DNA of 64,000 nt, from contig NZ_JAACKC010000001.1 of assembly GCF_009939195.1 (NCBI RefSeq), forward strand, positions 16,629 to 80,628. Reading direction: 5' to 3'. The number at the start of each line of letters is the position of its first letter. Position 1 is the stretch's first letter. The notes below the pieces were generated by a model that saw only the letters and a list, made by a program, of their open reading frames with translations, had not been told where the DNA came from and searched no databases. The stretch comes from Acinetobacter kanungonis. Its GTDB lineage: Bacteria > Pseudomonadota > Gammaproteobacteria > Pseudomonadales > Moraxellaceae. The position numbers and the translations under genes were made by a program. This document shows positions 18,389 to 26,439 of this stretch, piece after piece.

Positions 18389-18655
18389 TTAGGCTAATTG
18401 ATAAACACTATCTGGAAAGATTAAAAGAAAATATTTTTTAATTTCTGCTAATTCATTTAAGTTAGGTTCCCTTTCAAGCAGTTGAAATGTCCAAATAAGT
18501 ACAGCCTGATGATTATCATAGCAAGAATTGACTCCAAGAAAATTAGCCATTCCATAACCCCTATCGATGTTCATTTCTTTAATTAGTTGATTTCCCAAGT
18601 CACGAGCTTGCTGGCTGATCCATAACTCATTTGGCAACATGGCGGTCATCTCCAC
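18389..18655 (-). CDS. Hypothetical 88-residue protein
   Basis: This small intact frame starts MEMTAMLPNELWISQQARDL and ends SVYQLA. It has no membrane segment and no motif I recognise, and it contains two cysteine-free hydrophobic patches. The composition looks like a real globular protein, but the ribosome site (GGAGAT before the ATG on the minus strand) is the only support besides the open frame. It lies between the HicB remnant and an HTH gene in accessory DNA. Its function is unknown. Confidence 0.5.
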   Translation of the reverse strand: MEMTAMLPNELWISQQARDLGNQLIKEMNIDRGYGMANFLGVNSCYDNHQAVLIWTFQLLEREPNLNELAEIKKYFLLIFPDSVYQLA

Positions 18656-18791
18656 AAAATAATCTAATGTAGCTTCAATCCTTATATTTAAAAAGTTATA
18701 ATTTAGTTGAAATAGATAAATTATGCTTTCTATAAGTTGTAATAGTCTGCTATAGGTTAATTCTAGCAGAGTATTACTCAGTCAACAACTT

Positions 18792-18820
18792 AAAATAACT
18801 TTTAGCAGGTTATTTTTTTT
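18792..18820. promoter_or_regulatory. AT-rich inverted repeat before the small HTH gene
   Basis: AAAATAAC (18792-18799) and GTTATTTT (18809-18816) form an 8-bp dyad followed by T residues, 17 bases before the HTH gene. It could be its operator or a weak terminator. Confidence 0.35.
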
Positions 18821-18836
18821 GTAAATGAATTGATAT

Positions 18837-19058
18837 ATGATTACTTGTAAGTTATCCAGCCTCATGGGCGATCGAAGAATTTTAAAATTAAGTGATGTGG
18901 TACATGCGACAGGCATCAATCGTAATACGCTGACAAGTATGTATTATGACCGTGCTATACGTATCGAATTGCCAGTCGCTGATAAGTTATGTAAATACTT
19001 TAACTGTACGATGAATGATTTGTTTGAGTTTAAGGACGAAGTTGAAGAAAAAGATTAA
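18837..19058 (+). CDS. Small Cro/C1-type HTH regulator
   Basis: This 73-residue protein is little more than a helix-turn-helix of the XRE type. Helices 2 and 3 read LSDVVHATGINRNTLTSMYY (about residues 19-38), and the C-terminus LPVADKLCKYFNCTMNDLFE is typical of YozG/HTH_26 proteins. Such proteins act as small transcriptional repressors in mobile elements and near toxin-antitoxin modules. No partner gene is obvious. The start ATG 18837 has only a poor ribosome site (AATGAAT). Its target is unknown; a dyad lies just upstream and autoregulation is plausible. Confidence 0.75.
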   Translation: MITCKLSSLMGDRRILKLSDVVHATGINRNTLTSMYYDRAIRIELPVADKLCKYFNCTMNDLFEFKDEVEEKD

Positions 19059-19381
19059 CCAATACTTCTTTTGATAAGTTTTCTCTACAGGTCTAATACT
19101 GAATTTTATAAAATTTCATCGAAAACAGAGATTTACTTTATTATTTATATAAAAGAATCAATCGAATGATAGAGGTTTTTTTCTTATAACTTAGTTAAGA
19201 AGAGGGGCTAATGACCCACAATAGTTGTCACTATTGTGGGTTTGTCCCATGTAATGCAAATAGCCGTACACGGAACCTAAAATGACTTCACTGCAATACT
19301 GATCTTACGTTGCTATAGTACTTATTGCAAGATTTTGAGTCTTTTTACATGATTTTTCATTAATGATTCGAATTTCTTCTT
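19059..19381. other. Convergent intergenic region with a hairpin
   Basis: This is 323 bases between the small HTH gene and the hipA 3' end. ACCCACAATAG (19214-19224) and CTATTGTGGGT (19231-19241) make a perfect 11-bp stem with loop TTGTCA, probably a terminator between convergent genes. Nothing else was recognised. Confidence 0.55.
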
Positions 19382-20596
19382 TTAATCAAGTCGATAATTT
19401 TGGGTACCGAGGCCTGTCGTCATCACATTTGAAATTGAACGTTCTATAGATGTCCGTAATCCATCGAATAGCTGAACCTCATTTGAGATTCGAAGATAGT
19501 CCAAGATATTTCCGCTCAAGAACTCTATAATTGCTTTGGGATTTCTGATTCTAAATTGGTCACTTTCAGCCAATTTAATGAGATGTGACAGTTTTGGAAA
19601 TACTTTACTACCCGCCAGTTTGAGTGCCATCTGATTATCAATCGATGCATAGATCAGGGTATGCGTAATATCAAACGGTGGTGAGACAAAAATGTTCTTC
19701 ATATCTGGGGAATATTGTAGAGCAAAATTTTTAAGATGCGCATCGCCATTGCCGATTAGACAGTTGAATACGATGTATTTATACATTTTTTCAACTTCAG
19801 CTACGCTACTCGTATATAGATAAGTTGCTTTCAGCAGAGTTTCATAGCTACTGGTATATTTTGCACATGGATCATTTGACTTTTTCATGAGCGTCGTAAA
19901 GTCTTCATAGCCGAGTTTTGTACCATTGCAGGACCGATCAAACCGTTCTACCACATAGGTTTCTAAATTTTCAGACAAGTAAGCCTTTGGTGGCTCAAGT
20001 CCACAATGCTGCGCCGCTTGCATACAGACAAACTCATTGACCGTAAGCAATGGAAATTCGGAATCAAAGGACTTTACAATCAAATCCCTCTGTTGAACTG
20101 TGCTATCCGGTTGAACAGTATTCGAATTCGGAATGCTAACCTTGGGTTGCATCCCAGCCAATGAAGTCCTGAGAGAGTATTTATCTAAGAGTTGTGGGAA
20201 AAGAGGTTCTTTACTACGGTAGGATAGAATTTCACTTAAGCTCAAAGATTCAGCTTCGGGCAAATTTAGCTCACTTTTATAAGAGAGCATTCCTATTCCT
20301 TGTTCACCTTGCAGTGCCAATAAATACATGTCATTGACCTGAGCATATCTGGCTAGCTTTTCAGTAATCAACCGTCGATTAAAGCCTTCTGGTAAGTTTT
20401 GAGCAAAGATTGGATGTAATGCACTAGAAGAATAACCATCTATGCCTCGTTGAGTCATGGTGAGTGACACATGCCGTGTTTCTTGTGTCGGCTGATAGTG
20501 ATGAGTGGAACCATAGGTCAATACGCCTAATTCAGCTTGATTGGCACACACCGTGATATTGCGGATTTTGGCAGGAAGATTGGTTTGATATCTCAC
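19382..20596 (-). CDS. hipA: HipA-family serine/threonine kinase toxin
   Basis: This 404-residue HipA-type kinase would phosphorylate a translation factor or aminoacyl-tRNA synthetase and arrest growth unless held by HipB. The N-terminal couple-HipA domain contains LTYGSTHHYQP and LPEGFNRRLI. The glycine-rich loop is SLAGMQPKVSI (about residue 165), the ATP-contact segment is YVVERFDRS, the catalytic loop is CLIGNGDAHLKNFAL (about 283) and the metal-binding aspartate is in PPFDITHT. All key positions look present, so the kinase may be active. It starts with GTG at 20596, overlapping the hipB stop by four bases (translational coupling). The N-lobe and length (404 against about 440 in E. coli) fit a full-length protein. 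Confidence 0.88.
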   Translation of the reverse strand: MRYQTNLPAKIRNITVCANQAELGVLTYGSTHHYQPTQETRHVSLTMTQRGIDGYSSSALHPIFAQNLPEGFNRRLITEKLARYAQVNDMYLLALQGEQGIGMLSYKSELNLPEAESLSLSEILSYRSKEPLFPQLLDKYSLRTSLAGMQPKVSIPNSNTVQPDSTVQQRDLIVKSFDSEFPLLTVNEFVCMQAAQHCGLEPPKAYLSENLETYVVERFDRSCNGTKLGYEDFTTLMKKSNDPCAKYTSSYETLLKATYLYTSSVAEVEKMYKYIVFNCLIGNGDAHLKNFALQYSPDMKNIFVSPPFDITHTLIYASIDNQMALKLAGSKVFPKLSHLIKLAESDQFRIRNPKAIIEFLSGNILDYLRISNEVQLFDGLRTSIERSISNVMTTGLGTQNYRLD

Positions 20597-20853
20597 TCGT
20601 CATCCTCCGCAAACATCTTTTCAATCTCATCCCAATGAGGCAGTGAATGTTGCTTTGGGGATACATTAAACTGCAAACCCACTGCATCAAGTACACGTTC
20701 AAATATGTCAAAAGAACCTGTAAATCTCCCATTCTCAATTTCAGAGATTGTAGTTTTATTGATTCGAATCAATTCGGATAGTTTTTGTTGTGTATAGCCA
20801 AGGGCTCTTCGTTCTATACGAACTTTTTTCCCAATTTCTACTCTACTCGCCAT
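20593..20853 (-). CDS. hipB: HipB-type XRE antitoxin
   Basis: This 86-residue antitoxin has an XRE helix-turn-helix (GYTQQKLSELIRINKTTISE, residues 19-38, followed by IENGRF). It dimerises, binds operators in front of the operon and sequesters HipA. The order (antitoxin first, four-base overlap with hipA) is classic. Two palindromes lie 20-80 bases upstream and are its likely operators. The C-terminal tail after residue 65 (QHSLPHWDEIEKMFAEDDE) is acidic, as expected for a segment contacting the toxin. Confidence 0.88.
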   Translation of the reverse strand: MASRVEIGKKVRIERRALGYTQQKLSELIRINKTTISEIENGRFTGSFDIFERVLDAVGLQFNVSPKQHSLPHWDEIEKMFAEDDE

Positions 20854-20872
20854 ATCAACTTGACCACATTTT

Positions 20873-20932
20873 ATTAGCTATATAGCAAATATATTAAATA
20901 AAAATTATAAAATTAGCTATATAGCTAATTTT
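20873..20932. promoter_or_regulatory. Twin palindromic operators of hipBA
   Basis: A 24-base perfect palindrome (20909-20932, core TTAGCTATATAGCTAA) and an 18-base near-perfect copy (20873-20890, TTAGCTATATAGCAAA, one mismatch pair) have centres 39 bases apart. Both lie directly upstream of hipB. Paired palindromes with a shared core are what HipB-type repressors bind, so negative autoregulation is inferred. Confidence 0.75.
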
Positions 20933-20939
20933 AATCGTA

Positions 20940-21205
20940 GATAAGTGATTAGATTTGGCTGATAGTCCTGAAGTTATCGACTAGAGCAATGCAATTGGTC
21001 ATGGGTAATTTGATCTTCCAGTGGAGTAACTCAAACGGCTGTTCGCCTTGCTGCCAATTTATTAGCATGTTTAACAGTACAAGAACAAGGCAGTTAGATA
21101 GGTCTGAATACAATTTTACGTTATGCTGTAGAAATCATTCTGAATTAGATAGGACTAAAGACAATGTACTACTTCACAGAGGATCCCTTCTAGGTAATGT
21201 CACCT
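20940..21205 (+). other. Gap with possible shredded coding remnant
   Basis: Between the hip operators and the next gene, short stretches read protein-like in different frames. One gives LVMGNLIF (about 20998) and another TQTAVRLAANLLACL (about 21030-21075). Together they loosely recall a RidA/YjgF-family protein with deletions and shifts. This is weak pattern matching. An open 72-codon frame at 20989 is not convincing as a gene. Confidence 0.2.
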
Positions 21206-21215
21206 AGGAGGAACA

Positions 21216-21566
21216 ATGAAAAAACTGAAATACCAGTACCAACAATCTGTCAAAACACGCCCTCATGATTATTTTTCGAAACAATATCCCAGCATGAGAA
21301 GTGTGTATTTCAAAAAGTTTAGTACACAACAGGAGCGAAGTTTTTATTTCATGCATTGTATTGAATATAAAGATTATCCTCTAAATATCCGTGTTGCACG
21401 TGGTAAGGGCCTTCCGCATGTCTGGGATGATTTTCCAAGCTATGTCTATAAATGGGCTAAGAGTTGGAAGCACAATTCCAAGCGGAAAAACCAGTACTAT
21501 AAAGAACAGGCTTTGTTGCACAAACCTACCGATAAAGCCTTATTCCGCAATATAATTCGCAAATGA
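21216..21566 (+). pseudogene. Hypothetical gene truncated by the IS5-family insertion
   Basis: A strong ribosome site (AGGAGG at 21206) precedes ATG 21216. About 98 residues of host sequence follow (MKKLKYQYQQSVKTRPHDYF, later RVARGKGLPHVWDDFPSYVY). At 21509 the frame enters the left inverted repeat of the IS and ends after 18 foreign residues. The protein is basic, rich in Tyr and Lys, and has no motif I recognise. The original C-terminus is not found on the other side of the IS, where a sulfate-permease gene begins in the opposite orientation. Confidence 0.55.
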
Positions 21567-22547
21567 ATAAGCCTACACCTAAAATTTATCGTACAAGCAA
21601 TTGGTCATTCTACAATCGTGCTCTGATAAATCGGGGAAATCTCTCAATTTGGTTTGATCCCAAAACTCAATGGTATGCTCAACCCAAAGGCAAACATGGA
21701 CGAAATCAAACTTATTCTGACACAGCGATTCAATGCTGTCTGATGATCAAATCCCTATTTCGATTGTCTTTACGTATGGTCACTGGCTTTGTTCAAAGTC
21801 TCATTCATCTCTGCAGATTAGATTGGACAGCCCCAGATTATTCCACTCTCTGTAGAAGACAAAAGTATCTTGATATTGCAATTAACTATCAAAAAAACAG
21901 TAATGGTCTCCACCTACTCGTCGATTCTACTGGTTTAAAGTTTCTAGGTGAAGGTGAATGGAAACGAAAGAAACATCAGCCTGAATATCGCCGCCAATGG
22001 CGTAAATTACATATTGGTATAGATGCTGAAACCCTTCAAATACGGGCAGTTCAGCTCAGCACTAACAATGTGAGTGATTCGCAGGTACTTGGTGATTTAC
22101 TTGATCAGATTCCACAAGATGAGCAGATTGACTCCGTATATACTGATGGGGCTTATGACACAAAACAATGCCGTCAAGTAATTTCGGATCGGCAAGCACA
22201 TGCAGTGATTCCACCTAGGAAAAATGCAAAGCCTTGGAAAGATACAAAGATTTGCTCGTTAGAGCGAAATGAGCTGCTTCGAACAGTTAAGCATTTAGGA
22301 AGAACCATTTGGAAAAAATGGTCAGGTTATCACCGGCGAAGTTTGGTTGAAACTAAGATGTATTGCATCAAATTATTAGGGGATAAACTCAGTGCGAGAA
22401 ACTTTCAAAGCCAAGTCAATGAAATACATACACGTGTGGCAATCTTAAATAAGTTTACGGAATTAGGCCGACCTCAAACCCGAGTTGTAACTTAAATTTG
22501 GATCTTCTAGGGGGGCTTTATCATTCAAGCCTTTGTGCAACAAAGCC
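21509..22547 (+). mobile_element. IS5-family insertion sequence (about 1.04 kb)
   Basis: The element is bounded by perfect 16-bp inverted repeats GGCTTTGTTGCACAAA (21509-21524) and its complement (22532-22547). It contains one transposase gene. Length and terminal GGCTTTGTTG are those of the IS903-like group of IS5 elements, which normally make 9-bp target duplications. The nine bases on each side (TAAAGAACA and CTGAAGAAC) do not match. The element fuses a truncated hypothetical gene to a truncated SulP gene, so recombination or an adjacent deletion probably followed insertion. Confidence 0.88.
21563..22495 (+). CDS. IS5-family DDE transposase
   Basis: This 310-residue transposase has the three acidic catalytic positions: Asp in LLVDSTGLKF (about residue 113), Asp in VYTDGAYDTKQC (about 193) and Glu in the signature YHRRSLVETKMYCIKLLG (about 260), which matches the Y-2-R-3-E-6-K pattern of the family. 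The frame is uninterrupted, so the IS may still be mobile. A degraded relative of the same gene lies at 29150-29368. Confidence 0.92.
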   Translation: MNKPTPKIYRTSNWSFYNRALINRGNLSIWFDPKTQWYAQPKGKHGRNQTYSDTAIQCCLMIKSLFRLSLRMVTGFVQSLIHLCRLDWTAPDYSTLCRRQKYLDIAINYQKNSNGLHLLVDSTGLKFLGEGEWKRKKHQPEYRRQWRKLHIGIDAETLQIRAVQLSTNNVSDSQVLGDLLDQIPQDEQIDSVYTDGAYDTKQCRQVISDRQAHAVIPPRKNAKPWKDTKICSLERNELLRTVKHLGRTIWKKWSGYHRRSLVETKMYCIKLLGDKLSARNFQSQVNEIHTRVAILNKFTELGRPQTRVVT

Positions 22548-22548
22548 C

Positions 22549-23796
22549 TGAAGAACTAAAGAAGATCTGACCATGTAAATCATATAAGCGATGTGTACCA
22601 TCTAAACTAGATTCCACACGAATATCATTCTCTAACTTGTTCGCTAGGAACAATGCCGATAATATAACGCCTGTCAGTACCCCTAATGCTAAATTATGCG
22701 TTGCAACTACTACAATTACTGTAGCAATCATCACAACATTACTGCTCTTCGGGTTCTGTCTAAACTCGGTAAGAGAACGCCATTCGAATGTTCCTATTGA
22801 AACCATAATCATGACAGCTACTAGTGCAGCCATTGGAATGACTTTGAGCCAGTCACTAATAAAGACCACTAAGATTAAAAGGAAGATGCCTGCTGAGAAT
22901 GTGGATAGCCGAGTGAGACCGCCAGACTTCACATTAATCATGGATTGACCAATCATGGCACAACCTGCCATCCCCCCCATGAAGCCAGAAGCAATATTGG
23001 CAATTCCTTGCCCTTTGCATTCTTGGAATTTATCACTTGGCGTATCTGTCATTTCATCTACGATGGTTGCAGTCATCATAGATTCAAGTAGACCAACAGC
23101 CGCCAGCGCAACCGAATATGGCAAAATAATCATCAGCGTTTCAATATTCAAAGGAATATTGGGTATCAAAAACATTGGAAGTGTGTCAGGTAAAGATCCC
23201 ATATCTCCAACAGTTCTAACATCAATTCCGAGGACGATTGTTAGTAATGTGATCGCAATAATGCAGACAAGTGGAGAAGGGAGTAATTTTCCTAATTTGG
23301 GAACCAAAGGAAAGAGATAAATAATCGCCAGACCTAAAGCAACCAGAGCATATACATGCCAGGTCACATTAATCAGTTCAGGCAACTGAGCCATGAAAAT
23401 TAAGATCGCTAATGCATTTACGAATCCAATAACTACGGATTTAGATACGAACCGCATTAACTTGGCGAGCTTTAAATAGCCTGCCAATATCTGAATCACG
23501 CCTGTCAGAATTGTTGCTGCCAGCAGATAGTCAAGCCCATGTTCTTTGACCAACGTGACCATGAGCAATGCCATCGCGCCTGTGGCTGCTGAAATCATAG
23601 CTGGACGACCGCCAACAAAAGAAATAACGACAGCAATACAGAAGGATGCGTATAAACCTACTTTAGGATCTACACCTGCAATAATTGAAAATGCGATAGC
23701 TTCAGGGATTAATGCAAGACCGACAACAAGTCCTGCAAGCACATCCCCACGGATGTTAGAGAACCATTGTTCTCGTACATTAGATAACATAAACAT
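22549..23796 (-). pseudogene. SulP-family anion permease truncated by the IS
   Basis: The first about 416 residues of a SulP/SLC26-type inner-membrane anion transporter are present, with ten or more helices. The signature segments are [38 protein letters not shown] and [20 protein letters not shown]. The protein then reaches [13 protein letters not shown], the start of the cytoplasmic STAS domain, and runs into IS sequence (GLCCTKA, stop at 22525). About 70-80 residues of STAS are missing. The transport domain is complete, so residual activity is possible, but loss of STAS usually impairs these transporters. It may carry sulfate or bicarbonate. Its place next to an arsenic operon is common in accessory islands but does not prove a link. 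Confidence 0.82.
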
Positions 23797-24010
23797 AGCC
23801 TGTTTTTTAATTTTTCAGATAGGCTAGTGATGTGATATATACAACACACAAGCGACTACACCACATCACTAGACAGTGATGAGTTATTTACTGATTTAAT
23901 AGGTAAATAAACTTAAGGTGGCGTAAGTGTCATAAAGAATAGAACTTATTTCAGAGGGCTTTCAGGGACAAGGATACCATTGTATAGCGAATAAGGAAAA
24001 TCAGCTAAAT

Positions 24011-24070
24011 TCCATTTAACATAATGGCAGCTATACGATTTTTTAATGTTATTCCCAAGTAGAAATGTCC
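24011..24070. repeat. Dispersed 60-base repeat, copy 1
   Basis: This stretch runs from CCATTTAACATAATGG to CCAAGTAGAAATGTCC. A diverged copy in the same orientation is at 26176-26236 (CAATTTAATATAATGG to CCAAATAGAAATGTCC). The ends are more alike than the middle, as in remnants of a small mobile element or of transposon termini. The two copies bracket the ars operon. Confidence 0.6.
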
Positions 24071-24079
24071 TATAGTGCA

Positions 24080-24108
24080 AAAAAAGAGAGCGTATCGCTC
24101 TCTTTTTT
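24080..24108. terminator. Terminator of the ars operon
   Basis: GAGAGCG (24086-24092) and CGCTCTC (24096-24102) form a stem with loop TAT, with A and T runs on the two sides. It follows acr3 on the minus strand and is symmetrical enough to work in both directions. Confidence 0.85.
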
Positions 24109-24119
24109 ATGATCAATCT

Positions 24120-25184
24120 TTAAGTGTAAGCAACGTCCTTAAAATATTTTTTTCTCAGCCATAAAGAAACACTGACCAAACTAATAAGGACAGGAACCTC
24201 TACCAATGGACCAATCACGGTTGTAAATGCGACTGGTGATGCCAAACCAAAGGTAGCAATTGCGACCGCTAGAGCCAACTCAAAGTTATTGCCTGCTGCG
24301 GTGAATGAAATTGCAGTGGTTTTAGAATAATCATTGCCCATCCATTTACTCATAAAAAAGCTGATAAAAAACATCACAATAAAGTAAATGGTCAACGGAA
24401 CCGCAATTCTCAACACATCTAAAGGCAAACTCACCACTTCACCACCTTTCAAGCTAAACATCGCAACAATCGTAAACAAGAGCGCAAGCAGGCTGATCGG
24501 GCTGATCTTTGGAATAAATTTAGTTTGATACCAGACTAAACCTTTCTGTTTCACCAAAATTAGACGAGTAAGAAAGCCTAATAGGAATGGAATCCCTAGA
24601 TAAATCAGGACAGCATGGGTAATGGTCCAGAAACTCACCTGTATGACTTGAGCCTCAATTCCGAAATAAGGGGGAAGGAAGGTCAGGAATAACCAGGCAT
24701 AGGTACTAAAGAATAAGATCTGGAAAATACTATTAAATGCCACCAAGGCTGCAACGTATTGATTATCACCACAAGCTAAACCATTCCAAACTAAAACCAT
24801 TGCAATACAACGTGCTAACCCAATCAGGATTAACCCTGTCATATATGCAGGATAGGCTTGTAGAAAGATGACCGCTAAAGCAAACATTAAACACGGTGCA
24901 ATCAGCCAGTTTTGTACCAGAGATAAGGTCAATGTGCGTTTATCTTTAAAGACCTGAGGCAATGTCGCGTAATCCACTTTGGCAAGCGGTGGATACATCA
25001 TCAGAATCAGTCCGATCGCAATTGGAATATTCACCGAATCTATGCTGAGCTGATCCAGAGCAACAGATGCTTGAGGAAAGAACACACCAATGGCAATCCC
25101 CAACGCCATAGCAATAAAAATCCATAGCGTGAGGTTACGATCTAAAAAGGACAGGCGTGAAGTAGACATAGGTTTACTCGACAT
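24120..25184 (-). CDS. acr3: Arsenite efflux permease Acr3
   Basis: This membrane protein of about 354 residues and ten helices exports arsenite (and perhaps antimonite) driven by the proton gradient. Family landmarks are [17 protein letters not shown] at the start, the Cys-containing helix [17 protein letters not shown] (about residue 130 of this start) and the late [20 protein letters not shown]. The cysteine in LARC is the conserved thiolate of Acr3. A start at 25208 would overlap arsC more; ATG 25184 or 25169 is likelier and I chose 25184. The gene overlaps the end of arsC, so the two are translated together in an arsR-arsC-acr3 operon. Confidence 0.88.
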   Translation of the reverse strand: MSSKPMSTSRLSFLDRNLTLWIFIAMALGIAIGVFFPQASVALDQLSIDSVNIPIAIGLILMMYPPLAKVDYATLPQVFKDKRTLTLSLVQNWLIAPCLMFALAVIFLQAYPAYMTGLILIGLARCIAMVLVWNGLACGDNQYVAALVAFNSIFQILFFSTYAWLFLTFLPPYFGIEAQVIQVSFWTITHAVLIYLGIPFLLGFLTRLILVKQKGLVWYQTKFIPKISPISLLALLFTIVAMFSLKGGEVVSLPLDVLRIAVPLTIYFIVMFFISFFMSKWMGNDYSKTTAISFTAAGNNFELALAVAIATFGLASPVAFTTVIGPLVEVPVLISLVSVSLWLRKKYFKDVAYT

Positions 25185-25647
25185 GAGAAATTTTATTAAT
25201 TTCAGCAATCAGTTCGGGACGAGTGAGCTTGCTCAAATCTAAAGTAAATAAGGCATCTAAACGTTTATTAATGTGGTCTACAGTGACAAGAAAGGCTTTT
25301 AACTTTTCATCTTCAGGAAGATCCAAGTGAGATGGATCTGCAAGCCCCCAGTGCGCCTTAATTGCTCCACCTAAATAGAGTGGGCAGGCTTCATGTGCAG
25401 CTTGGTCACATACCGTAATCACGACATCAGGCTGATACTGCTCACAATCATCAATGGTTTTACTTGATAAACCTTCAGTAGATAAGCCTAGGTTTTCTAA
25501 AGTCTTGATTGTTAAAGGATGAACCTTACCTGTTGGTTTACTCCCCGCACTGTATGCCACCCAACCTTCAGGTGCACGACTATTAAATAACACTTCAGAA
25601 AGGATGCTACGGCAACTGTTACCTGTGCATAAGAATAAGAATTTCAT
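25174..25647 (-). CDS. arsC: Arsenate reductase, low-molecular-weight phosphatase type
   Basis: This 157-residue cytosolic enzyme reduces arsenate to arsenite, which Acr3 then exports. The P-loop CTGNSCRS at residues 7-14 contains the nucleophile cysteine. Two more cysteines in [12 protein letters not shown] (about residues 79-90) are the resolving pair of the thioredoxin-dependent class. The late aspartate in LADPSH matches the general-acid DP motif. The gene lies four bases after arsR on the minus strand. Confidence 0.9.
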   Translation of the reverse strand: MKFLFLCTGNSCRSILSEVLFNSRAPEGWVAYSAGSKPTGKVHPLTIKTLENLGLSTEGLSSKTIDDCEQYQPDVVITVCDQAAHEACPLYLGGAIKAHWGLADPSHLDLPEDEKLKAFLVTVDHINKRLDALFTLDLSKLTRPELIAEINKISHVE

Positions 25648-25651
25648 GAAA

Positions 25652-25981
25652 TTACTCGCAATGAAGTGAAACAGACGAATGAGTATTGTGCTTATTAATC
25701 ATGTCGTCATTTTGACTAGAGATAATGGTAAGTATCTGTTTTGCCCAATCAGGTAACGCTGGATTTAAACGGTAATGTACCCATTGCCCTTGGCGTTGAT
25801 CGAGAAGAATGGATAGGTTTCTGAGCAATGCTAAGTGTCTAGAAACTTTAGGCTGACTCATTGAAAGCTGTTCAGTCAGTTCGCATACGCAGACATCTTC
25901 TTTTGCCATAATGAGCTTTACAATTTCTAATCGGGTCGGATCTGACAGGCATTTAAAAAAATCAGCTTGGTTCATTTCCAT
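25652..25981 (-). CDS. arsR: ArsR-family arsenite-responsive repressor
   Basis: This winged-HTH repressor of about 109 residues has the motif KCLSDPTRLEIVKLI and, at the start of the recognition helix region, EDVCVCELTEQL with the CVC pair that binds As(III). It continues SMSQPKVSRHLALLR. Arsenite binding releases it from the promoter and opens the operon. A TTG at 25996 would add five residues; ATG 25981 (or 25975) is more natural. A palindrome, TATATTTAAATATA (25997-26010), lies immediately upstream as a possible operator. The tail is unusually His/Ser-rich (NKHNTHSSVSLHCE). Confidence 0.88.
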   Translation of the reverse strand: MEMNQADFFKCLSDPTRLEIVKLIMAKEDVCVCELTEQLSMSQPKVSRHLALLRNLSILLDQRQGQWVHYRLNPALPDWAKQILTIISSQNDDMINKHNTHSSVSLHCE

Positions 25982-25996
25982 TCTCGGGTAAAACAA

Positions 25997-26030
25997 TATA
26001 TTTAAATATACGCATATCCATATATATGTG
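25997..26030. promoter_or_regulatory. Putative ArsR operator/promoter
   Basis: This very AT-rich tract holds the perfect palindrome TATATTTAAATATA followed by CGCATATCCATATATATG, right in front of arsR. Position and dyad symmetry suggest the ArsR binding site. Confidence 0.5.
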
Positions 26031-26090
26031 CAACAACTTTGATGCTCACAAGCTGTAACATGCTAAATTAGATTGCTTATAGGTCATGTT

Positions 26091-26168
26091 ATGGAAACAG
26101 CAATTATTTCTTTTATCTTGGCTATCATCATCATTCTTCTCATCATTTTTTATAACAAGAAGAAATGA
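26091..26168 (+). CDS. Possible 25-residue single-pass membrane peptide
   Basis: An ATG-to-TGA frame encodes METAIISFILAIIIILLIIF followed by YNKKK. It has a hydrophobic helix of about 18 residues and a basic cytoplasmic tail, the exact architecture of known small membrane proteins. It lies divergent from arsR, 94 bases from the arsR upstream palindrome. The ribosome site is weak (AGGT at 26081). No homologue can be named. Chance AT-rich composition could produce such a frame, so this remains tentative. Confidence 0.4.
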   Translation: METAIISFILAIIIILLIIFYNKKK

Positions 26169-26175
26169 AATTATT

Positions 26176-26236
26176 CCCAATTTAATATAATGGTGGTGAT
26201 ACAAGATACACATATAAGCCCCAAATAGAAATGTCC
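26176..26236. repeat. Dispersed 60-base repeat, copy 2
   Basis: This stretch is the same-orientation partner of 24011-24070, sharing TAATGG near the start and TAGAAATGTCC at the end. The 65-codon minus-strand frame that runs through it (26182-26379) is probably an artefact of the repeat. Confidence 0.6.
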
Positions 26237-26384
26237 GCTTTTAGAATATGCGTATTTGCAATTTTCTTAGCGGGCTGTTTGAAATATTGGTTGGACTGCC
26301 ACCTCTCATATTTAGAAACTGAGGTAGGCGCAACTCTACTTTTAAACGTCCTATCATATTTATGCAATAAAACCATCACGCCAT

Positions 26385-26418
26385 AAAAAAACCAGCAGTC
26401 TAAGTTACTGGTTTTTTT
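26385..26418. terminator. Terminator after the thioredoxin-like gene
   Basis: AACCAG and CTGGTT close a stem with a nested CAGT/ACTG-type pairing. An A-run lies on the left and a run of eight T on the right. On the minus strand it follows the thioredoxin-like gene. Confidence 0.75.
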
Positions 26419-26439
26419 TAAATAAAATTCATTTTGGAC

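Larger units (their letters stand above)
23797..24119. other. Intergenic region with repeat copy 1 and a terminator
   Basis: This is 323 bases between the divergent SulP promoter side and the acr3 3' end. It holds the SulP promoter region, one copy of a 60-base dispersed repeat (24011-24070) and the ars terminator (24080-24108). No gene was seen. Confidence 0.6.

Noticed and set aside
20989..21207. 72-codon plus-strand frame before the IS region
   Set aside because: Mixed, Cys/Asn/Arg-rich composition and no supporting start signal; at most part of a shredded remnant.
26182..26379. 65-codon minus-strand frame over repeat copy 2
   Set aside because: It runs through the dispersed repeat and has no recognisable domain; an artefact of the repeat is more likely.
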